A stretch of DNA of 64,000 nt from Planococcus sp. ISL-110 (GTDB taxonomy: Bacteria > Bacillota > Bacilli > Bacillales_A > Planococcaceae): assembly GCF_018613575.1 (NCBI RefSeq), contig NZ_JAGGPX010000012.1:149224-213223 (forward strand). Direction: 5' to 3'. Within the stretch, counting starts at the first letter, position 1, and every line of letters begins with the position of its first letter. This document shows positions 51,717 through 62,918 of the stretch, one piece after another. Below the pieces are notes generated by a model. It worked only from the letters and a program-made list of their open reading frames with translations, made no database searches and was not told the origin of the DNA. The translations under genes and the position numbers were made by a program.

Positions 51717-53126
51717 CTATAGATGAATGGCTGTTTGAATGAATAATTGGACCATTATGTAAAATGCGACAGCAAACTTCAAATTGAATTCGAGGCCATT
51801 CCGGATGCCACTCAATCCATTAACGCTGCTCAAAATAATAACCGGCATCACGAAAGGCGACAGAATGATGGAAATGACACTTCCTGAAGTCACGGCCAGC
51901 ACTATCAGTTCCGGCGGATAAGGGAAAGGGATCGCTTCCAAAATCCCTGTCACCAAAACGATGACCGGCAACGGACCCAATCCAATAAACCCTAAGAAAA
52001 TGACAATGAACGGAACCAGGAAAAGAACATTCAGCACAGGAATGATTCCGGTCAAATAGTTCATGCCACCAATCACATAGTTACCTACATTGGATTGATT
52101 TAATGCATAAATCAATAAACCTGCGGCAATTAAAATGCTGAACTGCTGTGCTTGCTTCGCAATTCCTGTCGAAAAATAATACCGGGTTTCCACAACAAAA
52201 CTGGAAGGTTTTCTTTTGATTAAAAAATACAGCATGGTCCATACAAGGATCACTAATGGAATGGTCAGCAAATATTCCAATCCAGTCATTTCGTGCACAA
52301 AGAAAATGGTCCCAAACAGCGAAATGAACAAAAACACGAATTCTGCAACATCCTTATTCCATTTTCCTTGGTTCCGTGAGTTCTTCATGGCTTTATCGAT
52401 TTCCTGTTTCAAAATATAGCTAAAGTCCACTCCGTATTTCTTTTCCTGGAAATAAGAAAAGATTACCGATAAAATCGTTCCCGCGAAAGCGAAAGCAAAC
52501 CCAAGAGCCATCGATTTCCAAAGGGTCGCTTCCAGCGCCTCCACCGCAAAAATAAAGCTGGGGATGCTGATGACCCATAACGTAGATAGCCCAAAGCCAC
52601 GCAGGATAGCCGTTCCTTTAAAATTTTCCCACGCCTCGTCTTTGTGATCTTTTAAAAATGTATCAATAAAGTGGTACATCATCGGCACGACTCCAAATAG
52701 AAGGAAATGGGAAATCACTTGGGTCATCGCCATGAGACCAAAGTAAAACTTCTGGCTCTTATTTAGAAAATTATGGGCGAAACTCATAATTTCTTCTATA
52801 TAAGGCTCTTCTTTTAAAACCCAACTAATCATTGGCACGATTAGCAGCAAACCGATCAGGCTTCTCATTTGCTGTAATCCTTGTATTACATCGGCCTCGA
52901 ACGAATTGCTCGTGAAAAATAATACAATCAACGCCATACCAACTAAAAACAATTGTAATTGAATTTTTTTAAAGGGCAGTAAAAACAAAGCCGACAACAA
53001 AATTAGAACACCCAAAATAGAAAGCATCTCAGTTAATGCGGTGTTCTTATAAAAGTAAGTGATAAAATGCAACAAGGCATATATCGAAACGGAAAAAATA
53101 AATCCTATAGCAGCTTTACGCTTCAT
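51717..53126 (-). CDS. Uncharacterised polytopic membrane protein
   Basis: A 469-residue protein with about eleven hydrophobic helices and a symmetrical look: two halves separated by a charged loop around residues 240-265. It suggests an ion-transporter or permease fold, but no known motif is matched with confidence. It ends in the 57-bp palindrome just before the acetamidase promoter, in the same direction as that gene. AAAGGGGGG precedes the ATG. A role in amide or ammonium transport is only a guess from position. Confidence 0.75.
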   Translation of the reverse strand: MKRKAAIGFIFSVSIYALLHFITYFYKNTALTEMLSILGVLILLSALFLLPFKKIQLQLFLVGMALIVLFFTSNSFEADVIQGLQQMRSLIGLLLIVPMISWVLKEEPYIEEIMSFAHNFLNKSQKFYFGLMAMTQVISHFLLFGVVPMMYHFIDTFLKDHKDEAWENFKGTAILRGFGLSTLWVISIPSFIFAVEALEATLWKSMALGFAFAFAGTILSVIFSYFQEKKYGVDFSYILKQEIDKAMKNSRNQGKWNKDVAEFVFLFISLFGTIFFVHEMTGLEYLLTIPLVILVWTMLYFLIKRKPSSFVVETRYYFSTGIAKQAQQFSILIAAGLLIYALNQSNVGNYVIGGMNYLTGIIPVLNVLFLVPFIVIFLGFIGLGPLPVIVLVTGILEAIPFPYPPELIVLAVTSGSVISIILSPFVMPVIILSSVNGLSGIRNGLEFNLKFAVAFYIMVQLFIQTAIHL

Positions 53127-53428
53127 TCCAGCCCCCCTTTAATCATGGTCATTATCTTTTTCCATTCTACACTTTTTTACCTCTTTATATTTTAAACTCT
53201 ATGGCTTCCATTTGAATCCCAAATTGAATGGGGAATACCCTGCAAAGATTTCAACCAATACTTGAGATTTTTTGTTTTCAGTTAATCTGTGATATGCTCT
53301 GAGATAACAATGAATTATACAGCAACTTCCTCCGGAAAATAAACTGTATTTCATTGAGCAAGGCATTTCCCTTTTTTATCGGCTCGGCTTATCGATGACA
53401 TGTTCTAACAGTATGGGAGGAATTAACC
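53127..53428. other. 302-bp divergent intergenic region
   Basis: It lies between the membrane protein and proline dehydrogenase genes. It is AT-rich. Sequences such as TTGTTT and TATGCT occur near 53270-53300 but with poor spacing, so no promoter is assigned. No repeat or RNA was recognised. Confidence 0.5.
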
Positions 53429-54337
53429 GTGGGTGTTACAAAAAGTTTTTTCATTGCGCTGTCCAAAAACCAGCCATTAAATAGTGCCGCTAAAAAGTGG
53501 GGCTTGAAGTTAGGCGCCGGAAAGATGGTCGCTGGTACTGATATCCAAAGTATGATGAAGTCCGTAAAGGAACTAAATGCCAACGGAATCAGTGCAACTA
53601 TAGATAGTCTCGGTGAATTTGTCCACACCAAAGAAGAAGCGACAAAAGCCAAAGAGGCCATATTGAACACATTGGAAGCCATTCAGACTCATGGCGTGAA
53701 TGCGCATATGTCCGTTAAATTAACGCAAATCGGTCTCGATGTCGATCCTGCCTTCTGTCTGAAGAACATCCAGGAAATTGTGGCAGCTGCTGCCACCTAT
53801 GAAATTTTCATTAATTTAGATATGGAAGATTACGACCACCTGCAACAAACACTAGATATTCTCGAAGCCCTGCTCAAGGAATACGATAATGTCGGCACAG
53901 TTATCCAAGCCTATTTATACCGATCTGAGAAAGATGTGGAAAATCTAAAGAATGTTCGCCTCCGACTTGTAAAAGGTGCGTATAAAGAAAGCGCAGAAGT
54001 TTCCCTTCAGGAGAAAGAAGAAATCGATAAAAATTACCTTGAGCTGATCAAAATCCATCTTCAGTCTCCTGGCTACACGTCGATTGCGACGCACGACCAT
54101 CACATTATCGAACAGGTAAAAGTATTTGTAAAAGAAAAAAACATTCCGCTGGATCGCTTTGAATTCCAGATGCTTTACGGTTTTCGTACAGAAATGCAAA
54201 AAGATCTGGCAAAAGAGGGCTTTGCCTTCACGACTTATGTACCTTTTGGCCAGGACTGGTATGCTTACTATATGAGAAGATTGGCTGAAAGACCTCAAAA
54301 CATCAGTTTGGCATTAAGAAGTTTAATATCCAAATAA
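53429..54337 (+). CDS. putB: Proline dehydrogenase
   Basis: FAD-dependent enzyme oxidising proline to pyrroline-5-carboxylate, the first step of proline catabolism, 302 residues as in Bacillus PutB. The barrel blocks 'ATIDSLGEFVHTKEEA' (55-70), 'MSVKLTQIGLDVD', 'LRLVKGAYKESAEV', 'ATHDHH', 'FEFQMLYGFR' and 'YYMRRLAERPQN' carry the FAD and proline-binding residues. It starts at a GTG with GGGAGGA 7 bases upstream. The partner P5C dehydrogenase gene is not adjacent. Confidence 0.93.
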   Translation: MGVTKSFFIALSKNQPLNSAAKKWGLKLGAGKMVAGTDIQSMMKSVKELNANGISATIDSLGEFVHTKEEATKAKEAILNTLEAIQTHGVNAHMSVKLTQIGLDVDPAFCLKNIQEIVAAAATYEIFINLDMEDYDHLQQTLDILEALLKEYDNVGTVIQAYLYRSEKDVENLKNVRLRLVKGAYKESAEVSLQEKEEIDKNYLELIKIHLQSPGYTSIATHDHHIIEQVKVFVKEKNIPLDRFEFQMLYGFRTEMQKDLAKEGFAFTTYVPFGQDWYAYYMRRLAERPQNISLALRSLISK

Positions 54338-54375
54338 AGAGAAAGCACTTCCGATTTTTTCGGAAGTGCTTTCTT
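54338..54375 (+). terminator. Terminator after putB
   Basis: AGAAAGCACTTCCGA/TCGGAAGTGCTTTCT stem with an internal T run. Confidence 0.9.
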
Positions 54376-54379
54376 ATGG

Positions 54380-54665
54380 TTATTGACTTCGTAGGCGCCA
54401 CTCTGCTGGTCCGCCTTACGCCTGTCAGAGCTACATGGGCGCTTCCACTTTTATTTATGTCTAGCTCCAGCTGTGCGGCTGAAGAAACGCCGCTTCGCCG
54501 GAGCGTCTTATGCCCGTCGAATCTACACGGCTGCTTACGCTTTTCTTTGTCCAGTTCCAGCGCCCAGCTCTTTGGGTCATAAGCCAACCCAGCTGTGCGG
54601 CTGAAAACACGCCACTCTGCTGGGTTGGCTTATGCCCGGCAGAGCTACATGGGCGCTTCCACTTT
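54380..54665. repeat. Degenerate intergenic repeats (diverged type A family)
   Basis: It contains three related segments, recognised by CTCCAGCTGTGCGGCTGA, TCATAAGCCAACCCAGC, CTTATGCCCG and TACATGGGCGCTTCCACTT (twice, near 54431 and 54643). The order of blocks matches the repeats at 49999-50262 but many bases differ. Inverted arms around the TTATGC blocks suggest hairpins. No coding capacity was seen. Confidence 0.8.
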
Positions 54666-54672
54666 TCTATCC

Positions 54673-55611
54673 TCAATCCAGGTTTCTTACTTGGATTGGC
54701 GGTAGGTCGCGCTGAAGATTTTTTCTGTGTCTTTCGTATTGTGCTGGCAGCATCAATGCTTCTCCCAGAGCTTCCGGAGATTCATCAATCGCAAATCCTG
54801 GTGGATCGGTAGCGATTTCAAATAGGATATCCCCATACTCACGGAAATAGATGGCGTTGAAGTAATTGCGGTCCTGGACCGGCGTTACGCCCAGTCCGTA
54901 TGTCTCCACCTGCTCTTTCCAATCCAATTGATCGGCATCGTCCTGTGCACGCCACGCAATGTGATGGACAGTTCCAACACCCATCTGCCCTGTACCGACT
55001 GGAGACAATTTCACATCAATAATATTGCCTAGATCGCTCGCTGCACGGAAGCGCAAGAGGTCGTCTTCTTCTCCGACTTTCTCAAGGCCCATGACCATTT
55101 CCAATAACTCAGCGGTTTTTTCTGCATTGGCCGTGTATAAAGTGGCTCCGCCAAATCCTTTGATTGCAACCTCTTGCGTTACTTCACCGATTTCCCAGCT
55201 GTTCGCTTCGCCCTGCTGTCTTTCAACCAGTTCCACATGCAGCCCGTGCGGATCATCAAATGTTAAGTACTGCTCTTCAAAACGCTTTGCTTTCGAGAAC
55301 GGAATCTTGAATTTTGCCAGTCTGTTTTCCCAGAAAGCCAAAGCTCCGGCAGGAACTGCATAGGTGGTGACGCCCACTTGGCCATCTCCGATTTTCCCTT
55401 TATAGGCATCTCCCCATGGAAAGAACGTAATGATGGTCCCCGGTTTTGCGGTTTCATCGCCAAAATACAAATGATAAGTTCCTGGATCATCAAAATTCAC
55501 CGTTTTCTTTACTAAGCGCAAACCCAATACACCTGCGTAAAAATCAACATTCTCCTGTGGATCTCCTACAATTGAAGTAATATGGTGAATTCCCATCGAC
55601 TCTTTCGTCAT
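54673..55611 (-). CDS. Ring-cleaving dioxygenase / glyoxalase family (MhqO/MhqA-like)
   Basis: A 312-residue Fe-dependent extradiol dioxygenase with tandem vicinal-oxygen-chelate domains, related to the hydroquinone dioxygenases MhqA and MhqO of Bacillus. Probable ligands lie in 'GIHHITSIV' (N-term), 'VGTVHHIAWRA' (near 215) and 'ILFEIATDPPG' (near 265). It would open quinone-derived rings in the cytosol. The ATG at 55611 has AAAGGAG at 9 bases; the first methionine upstream precedes that site. An MhqR-like half-palindrome lies upstream. Confidence 0.88.
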   Translation of the reverse strand: MTKESMGIHHITSIVGDPQENVDFYAGVLGLRLVKKTVNFDDPGTYHLYFGDETAKPGTIITFFPWGDAYKGKIGDGQVGVTTYAVPAGALAFWENRLAKFKIPFSKAKRFEEQYLTFDDPHGLHVELVERQQGEANSWEIGEVTQEVAIKGFGGATLYTANAEKTAELLEMVMGLEKVGEEDDLLRFRAASDLGNIIDVKLSPVGTGQMGVGTVHHIAWRAQDDADQLDWKEQVETYGLGVTPVQDRNYFNAIYFREYGDILFEIATDPPGFAIDESPEALGEALMLPAQYERHRKNLQRDLPPIQVRNLD

Positions 55612-55662
55612 TGCGCAGCACTCCTTTGTCATTAAAACTATATGGGTATCTTACCATTGTAT

Positions 55663-55680
55663 TATCTTGAATTAAAAATA
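55663..55680. promoter_or_regulatory. Possible MhqR-like operator
   Basis: TATCTTGAATTAAAAATA preserves the ATCTxGAATTAA half of the Bacillus MhqR box (remembered as TATCTCGAATTAAGATA). It lies just upstream of a possible minus-strand -10 (TACAAT). Confidence 0.35.
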
Positions 55681-55713
55681 TTGATTCCAATTCCTCACCT
55701 GGACATTAAAACT

Positions 55714-56451
55714 TCATTCAGGCTTGTTGTCTTCATATTCTTCCAACTGTTCTTTCCGTTGTTTTTTAATTTCTTCCAAGCCTTCTTTATTGTCCTGTTT
55801 GTCCTTTTCAATTTCTTCTTTTATCTCCTGTTCTTCTGTTTTAGAGATATTTGAATTCTCCTGTTCTTCCTCTATCTGATCTTTTTGCTGCTCTTTAACT
55901 TCTTCTATTTTTTCCATATCCTCGTGATATTGTTCTTCCACTTCTGAGGTGGAAGGCAAGAAAGGATCATCATTGAAATCTGTTCTTCGGCCGTAGCGAA
56001 GCATTTCATATATAATCAGCCCGTTATTCGGCATTCCGTTAGCTGTTTTCATCGGCACGATATCGAACACTACATAATAAAATGCATAAAAGACAAAACG
56101 ATTCCAAAACGTCGCGTATTCTTCCAGCATGCCATTCGCCACTAAGGCATTTATGATAAAGGCCACCACTATATTCACTAAAATCGGTCCAGCATAAAGC
56201 GATATATATGCAACTTTACCTTCTCTTTTCAATGAATCGTACGAAAACCAACTGTATAAATGATAGTACCTACGTATATCAAACATCCCTATTTTGACAA
56301 TTCTTGGCCCTGAGCCTATCGTCATCCGAGGATTTTTTACTCCCAATATTAAACCCATCACTAAATAACCCGATTCCCTCAAAAAGACGACTACCGGCAA
56401 AATAATGAATGCGGAAATTATCAATGCTATTAGATCAGCTAATCCAAACAT
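55714..56451 (-). CDS. Degenerate M50 (site-2 protease-like) membrane protein with acidic coiled tail
   Basis: A 245-residue membrane protein. Residues 18-45 follow the M50 peptidase pattern, but the HExxH zinc motif reads R25-E-S-G-Y29, and 'DIVPMKTANGMPNNG' stands where the NxxPxxxxDG motif would be. The rest of the membrane core (about 1-140) fits the fold, so it is probably a pseudo-protease. Residues 170-245 are very rich in Glu, Lys and Gln and likely form a cytoplasmic coiled coil. GGGAG precedes the ATG. No partner gene is adjacent. Confidence 0.7.
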   Translation of the reverse strand: MFGLADLIALIISAFIILPVVVFLRESGYLVMGLILGVKNPRMTIGSGPRIVKIGMFDIRRYYHLYSWFSYDSLKREGKVAYISLYAGPILVNIVVAFIINALVANGMLEEYATFWNRFVFYAFYYVVFDIVPMKTANGMPNNGLIIYEMLRYGRRTDFNDDPFLPSTSEVEEQYHEDMEKIEEVKEQQKDQIEEEQENSNISKTEEQEIKEEIEKDKQDNKEGLEEIKKQRKEQLEEYEDNKPE

Positions 56452-56748
56452 CCGCTCACTCCCTTCGAAAGCTCAAAAAAGCTCTACCTCTTAAAGTACC
56501 CACTTTATATTTCATTCCCGCTTACGCACTGTTACAAATATATTTCATTTTGATAACCTTAATCCATTGGTCACAATCTTTATTCATGTTAGCATTGCTA
56601 TTATATAGAAAAGTTGCATTAATTGTCTTAAAAGTAAAGAATTCCAGATGCATACTGGGCCTCAAATGAGCGGAGCAATATCTGGCATGTTTGCTCTTCA
56701 GCTCTATTTATATAATGCCGGGGAAATTCACTATAAAGGATGGTTACT

Positions 56749-57744
56749 GTGGGAGCTCAAACTAAACGCTGGATTCAAAAAACATGGATCGTTCCTTTTT
56801 CCTTGATCACCCTTTTATTTATTACAGTCGTTTTTGAGGAAATAAACTCTTCTCCCGACGCTTCAGCATCTATACAAATCTCGGGTTCCGCTGCTTTCAG
56901 TCCACCGCCTGATATCAACGAAATCAATGAGCGGGTCAGAATTGTTAAAAACTTAGCGTACAGTGATTCAAAAAATAGCTTTTTGGATATTTATCATCCT
57001 AAGGACGCAGCCGCTCCCATGCCGGTCATTTTATGGATTCATGGAGGAGGCTATATTGGGGGATCCAAAGACAGCCGCCAGGATTACGCAATGGCTTTGG
57101 CGGATTCCGGCTATGTAGTGGCAAATATTGATTACGCCCTCGCTCCAGAGTCTCTTTATCCAGGTCCCGTGCTGCAGGCCAATCAGGCACTCGCTTATAT
57201 GCAGCTGCATGCTGCTGAATACGGCGGCGACATGGAACGGGTCTTTATAGGAGGCGATTCTGCAGGTGCACAAATTGCCAGTCAGGTTGCCGCTCTTGTT
57301 TCAAATGTGAAGCTTGCCGAAACCATGGCGATTCAGCCCGCTATCGCCAATAGCCAGCTTCAAGGAGCATTGTTATTAAGCGGGTTGTATAACCTGGATA
57401 CAGTCCGCGCCACCGCTTTTCCAAACATCGGTCAGTTTCTTACAGCATATACAGGTGCTGAGCCTTTCGAATCATTTCCAAAAATCGATGAGCTTTCCAC
57501 CGTCCAGCACATCAGCCCGGACTTTCCGCCTGTTTTCATAACTGCCGGCGATGCCGATCCGTTCGTTTCCCAGTCTGCTGAACTGGTCGAACTTCTGCAC
57601 TCCAACGAAGTACAGGTCAGCTCAGTGTTTTTTAAAGGTACTCAGAAAAACCTGAAGCATGAATATCAATATGATTTGAGCACAGAAGATGCACGGAGCA
57701 CTCTTGAAAAAACCCGCCAATTTCTTTTCGTCCACAGCAAATAA
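56749..57744 (+). CDS. Membrane-anchored alpha/beta-hydrolase (HSL-type esterase)
   Basis: A 331-residue esterase with an N-terminal hydrophobic anchor (about residues 13-30) and an extracellular alpha/beta-hydrolase domain. The oxyanion motif HGGG is at residue 98, the nucleophile loop GDSAG (Ser171) follows, and an acid 'GDADPF' is near 280. A histidine occurs in 'NLKHEYQYDL'. It resembles carboxylesterases of the hormone-sensitive lipase group. The GTG at 56749 has AAAGGA 8 bases upstream; an ATG three codons earlier lies inside the RBS. The natural ester is unknown. Confidence 0.87.
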   Translation: MGAQTKRWIQKTWIVPFSLITLLFITVVFEEINSSPDASASIQISGSAAFSPPPDINEINERVRIVKNLAYSDSKNSFLDIYHPKDAAAPMPVILWIHGGGYIGGSKDSRQDYAMALADSGYVVANIDYALAPESLYPGPVLQANQALAYMQLHAAEYGGDMERVFIGGDSAGAQIASQVAALVSNVKLAETMAIQPAIANSQLQGALLLSGLYNLDTVRATAFPNIGQFLTAYTGAEPFESFPKIDELSTVQHISPDFPPVFITAGDADPFVSQSAELVELLHSNEVQVSSVFFKGTQKNLKHEYQYDLSTEDARSTLEKTRQFLFVHSK

Positions 57745-57785
57745 AAAACGAGCAATCCGCTGCGAAGCGGTTTGCTCGTTTTTAT
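57741..57785. terminator. Bidirectional terminator at 57.7 kb
   Basis: AAAAACGAGCAA/TTGCTCGTTTTT outer stem with a CCGC/GCGG inner stem. Confidence 0.9.
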
Positions 57786-57787
57786 TT

Positions 57788-59967
<2,180 letters not shown>

Positions 59968-60000
59968 TTAACAGAGCCTTAATTTAAAAAAGTATTCCCT

Positions 60001-60426
60001 TTATTCTGACATAATTTCCATTTCCTCACCTTGTTCTTTCCATAAATGCTTACCTAGCTCTGCACGAATGCCTTCCGGAATTTTTTCGGATTTCCGGCTA
60101 TCCAGATTGTAATTTACATAAATAGCAACATTCCGGGCGCAAAGATTGCCATTCTGGCGCAACTCTTCATACAACTCCAGACTGCTGCCGCCAATTTTCT
60201 TGACCCAGACGTTCACTTCAACATCCTGGCCATAGTAAAGCTGCCCTGTAAATTCCAAAGTGGTCTTAACGATGACCATTTTCCAGTTCGCAAAATCATG
60301 ATCCGGTGTAAACAGGTCGAACACAGGTTTTCGGCCTGCCTCAAACCATACCGGTAAGGTCGTATTATTGATGTGTCCGACTGCATCCGTTTCGGAAACT
60401 CTTGGTGTCAATATCGTTTTATACAT
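60001..60426 (-). CDS. Acyl-CoA thioesterase, 4HBT hotdog family (second copy)
   Basis: A 141-residue thioesterase with 'SETDAVGHINN' (D14, H18) and 'WFEAGRKPVFDLF', the same plan as the thioesterase at 12177-12599, and with similar 'ANWKMV' and 'TGQLYYGQDVEV' stretches. It hydrolyses acyl-CoA. It is a single gene with GGAGGAAGC before the ATG. It is preceded by the terminator of the next gene upstream, so it is transcribed on its own. Confidence 0.86.
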   Translation of the reverse strand: MYKTILTPRVSETDAVGHINNTTLPVWFEAGRKPVFDLFTPDHDFANWKMVIVKTTLEFTGQLYYGQDVEVNVWVKKIGGSSLELYEELRQNGNLCARNVAIYVNYNLDSRKSEKIPEGIRAELGKHLWKEQGEEMEIMSE

Positions 60427-60492
60427 CTGCTTCCTCCTAGTTTAGCGAAACTCTTTCTCTCGCTGATAATTGCCTGACCCTTAGAAAATCAC

Positions 60493-60526
60493 CAAAAAAA
60501 GATGGTACCGACCCGGCATCCATCTT
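60493..60526 (-). terminator. Terminator after the YvbH-like gene
   Basis: AAGATGG/CCATCTT stem followed by seven T on the minus strand. Confidence 0.85.
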
Positions 60527-60533
60527 CCCCCGC

Positions 60534-61148
60534 TTAATTGTTGATGTACTTTTCAAATACATCGCCAAAGTCTTTAATATGGTATTGATTGCGGACAGAA
60601 GTCATCCAGGTAAAACCGAAATCGGTCAGTTTCGAGTATTGATCATCCAATGCCACATCGCTGGACCTCGAATTCTGCAGAACGGTAACCGCCTTCTCCA
60701 GACTGTCATTGGCTATTTTCATCATGATTGCATTCTCATGGCTATTTTCAGCAATTCTCAGGAGTGACTTGTATAGGTCTTTCAAGCGATTCGCCTGCTG
60801 TTTTTGAACATCGATTTTAAAAGGAATTGTTCCTGCGGTAAAGGCGATTTCTATATCCAGGTCAATTCGACCGGCAGTTTCGAGAACAACACCTGAAATC
60901 GTATGCTGAGCATACGGATAGCGTCTTAGCGTCCGTTTAGAGGACATCGCACTATCTCCATCAACGTGAATGACGGCAAGGTTAGTGAAGCAGTATTCGT
61001 CCGATTTTGTTTTAATTAGAAAATAGATTTTTTCTCCGTCTTCGTACATGACGTAATCATCAGAATCCGTTTTGTCAAAATCCTGCGGATCAATTATTTT
61101 TCCTATATCCGATAAGCCAAGAGCTTCTGAAGCCATTTTTTTAAACAT
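60534..61148 (-). CDS. PH-domain protein, YvbH-like
   Basis: A 204-residue soluble protein resembling Bacillus YvbH: a bacterial PH-like domain in residues about 10-120 ('EKIYFLIKTKSDEYCFTN', 'SSKRTLRRYPYAQHTIS') and a C-terminal helical oligomerisation segment. The function is unknown; PH-like domains often bind lipid or protein at the membrane. AAAGGAG precedes the ATG. It ends in its own terminator. Confidence 0.8.
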   Translation of the reverse strand: MFKKMASEALGLSDIGKIIDPQDFDKTDSDDYVMYEDGEKIYFLIKTKSDEYCFTNLAVIHVDGDSAMSSKRTLRRYPYAQHTISGVVLETAGRIDLDIEIAFTAGTIPFKIDVQKQQANRLKDLYKSLLRIAENSHENAIMMKIANDSLEKAVTVLQNSRSSDVALDDQYSKLTDFGFTWMTSVRNQYHIKDFGDVFEKYINN

Positions 61149-61249
61149 CTCGCCAATTCTCCTTTACCTATAAAGTAGTGGTTTGATTAGTTTTATTTTA
61201 TCAAAGCGAAATTTATTTCTTGTATCACCCATACAACCCAGCTCGGTAC

Positions 61250-62551
61250 TTATTTAGCACGCTCATCAGTGGTTCTATCCACTTTATAAGTGAATTCGAC
61301 CTCTACTTCCTTAGCGGCAGAAATGCGCACACGGAACTCCAGTTCATTTGACTGCTTTAGTTCGTAATCATGGCTAGACGATTCCATCTGCCAGATCCGT
61401 TCGTGAATTTGATGGTTAACTTCGATTCGCACGTACTCTGATTTCCGGTTTTGTAGTTTGTATACATAAGTCACATAGTCAAAATTCCCATATCTCTCAC
61501 GCTTTTTCTCCCAGCTTTCGCTGACAATATCAAACGCCTCTCCTATGGCCACAGAAACTTCCTGCTGTGCCCCAACATGGCGGATGGCACTCTCTCCGAC
61601 AAACTCCATTTCACCATCCAGGTCCTGCTCATACACCTTGAAAATCCCTTTAGGTAATGGGATTCCCAGCTTGTTGGCTGTAGTATTGTCAAATTCCACT
61701 ATAACCTTGGCATGCTGACTGCCCGACTCCACTTTATACAGCTTCCGGAAAGCCACGTCCTGTGCCTTCTGGAAACTGATCTGTTTTGTCTGCCCGTGCA
61801 GCAAGTTCACTGGACGCTCGAGGCTGTAAGCATGGTGATCAGCGAAGCTATGCTCTTGGAAAGAAGACTCGGACTCCTCTGATTTGGCAAATAGCCTGGC
61901 TTGGAGGTGCAATGGATGAGTATCTGCATAGCGGATCACCTTACCGGAAGCCAGCTTGAGCCGGCTGTCAAAAAAACTCATGCCGCTGTTGTTGGACAGC
62001 TGGACCCAGCCAGAAAGCGTTAGCTGGGAGCCGCGAATTTCTGCGACATAACTTGCCTGCCATTCCAACCCCCGGGTCAAATAAGAAACTTTCGCTTCTT
62101 GATCCGTTTCAATGGAGGCTGTTTTCCATATCAAAGCCGGTTTCATCAATAATCCTTCCGGCAACGAAGGAAGAATCAGCTCGCCGATCGGATCAATGAC
62201 CACTTCTTTTGTATCGACACGTTCACCGATGATGCTTCCGGAAACACTGAGCAAGCGGATCTGCATCTCTTCATCAAGTTCTGCATTTCTCACAGTGATA
62301 ACATCATCAATATACTTCTCCAAGAGCTTTTCTTTACTGATTAAGTCATAATCATAACTTTGTTCCAGTACGTGGATTCCGTCGATCAAGACGGATTCCG
62401 CTTCGATCCCTGAAGCGACATCCATGAATTGGATTTCAGTCACTTCTTTGTTTCCTGGAATCATTCGCGTCTCTTTGACCAGTCCGAAACCATCGTTGTA
62501 GACCGTCAAACTTGAAGCTGTCTGTTGCTGGTGCGTTGATTGGAATTTCAT
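61250..62551 (-). CDS. DUF4139 domain protein
   Basis: A 433-residue protein whose second half fits DUF4139 ('VSYLTRGLEWQASYVAEI', 'WVQLSNNSGMSFFDSRLKLA'). DUF4139 proteins are often associated with mucoidy or secretion but remain uncharacterised. There is no signal peptide or membrane helix. The ATG at 62551 has AAAAAGGAG 8 bases upstream; codons further up lack an RBS. It is followed by about 100 bases and the YvbH-like gene. Confidence 0.82.
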   Translation of the reverse strand: MKFQSTHQQQTASSLTVYNDGFGLVKETRMIPGNKEVTEIQFMDVASGIEAESVLIDGIHVLEQSYDYDLISKEKLLEKYIDDVITVRNAELDEEMQIRLLSVSGSIIGERVDTKEVVIDPIGELILPSLPEGLLMKPALIWKTASIETDQEAKVSYLTRGLEWQASYVAEIRGSQLTLSGWVQLSNNSGMSFFDSRLKLASGKVIRYADTHPLHLQARLFAKSEESESSFQEHSFADHHAYSLERPVNLLHGQTKQISFQKAQDVAFRKLYKVESGSQHAKVIVEFDNTTANKLGIPLPKGIFKVYEQDLDGEMEFVGESAIRHVGAQQEVSVAIGEAFDIVSESWEKKRERYGNFDYVTYVYKLQNRKSEYVRIEVNHQIHERIWQMESSSHDYELKQSNELEFRVRISAAKEVEVEFTYKVDRTTDERAK

Positions 62552-62660
62552 CCGGATCTCTCCTTTTTCAAGACTTGATCTGACTGTTGACCTAAGCGAA
62601 AATAAGGTAGTTTTCATATCTGCTGCATCAACTGAAACGAAACAATCGAACCAGTTAAGC

Positions 62661-62891
62661 TCAGCCGATCAACCGGTTAAAATACTGTTTCAAATAAGCA
62701 ATGGTGTCCAGGCGGCATTCTTCTGATAAAGGAGACTTTTTCGGATGCACTAAATCCCCATATAGCAAGTCCCCTAAAAACCTCAGTTCTTCCCGATGCC
62801 GTTGGTTTTTCTCATGATCGTAAACTTCAACTTTTATGTAAATCGCCGTTCCTTCTTCAATAAAATCCATGACTGTAATTTGGCATTTCAT
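62661..62891 (-). CDS. Small conserved hypothetical protein
   Basis: A 76-residue protein with 'CQITVMDFIEEGTAIYIKVEV' split at residues 3-23 and a charged middle, 'DHEKNQRHREELRF'. It looks like a small alpha/beta protein; no family is recognised. The ATG at 62891 follows GGTGGG at about 7 bases; two earlier ATGs (62906, 62897) are alternatives. It is in line between the carboxylesterase and DUF4139 genes. Confidence 0.65.
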   Translation of the reverse strand: MKCQITVMDFIEEGTAIYIKVEVYDHEKNQRHREELRFLGDLLYGDLVHPKKSPLSEECRLDTIAYLKQYFNRLIG

Positions 62892-62918
62892 GTTCATTCC
62901 CACCATTTCTCTTTTTTG

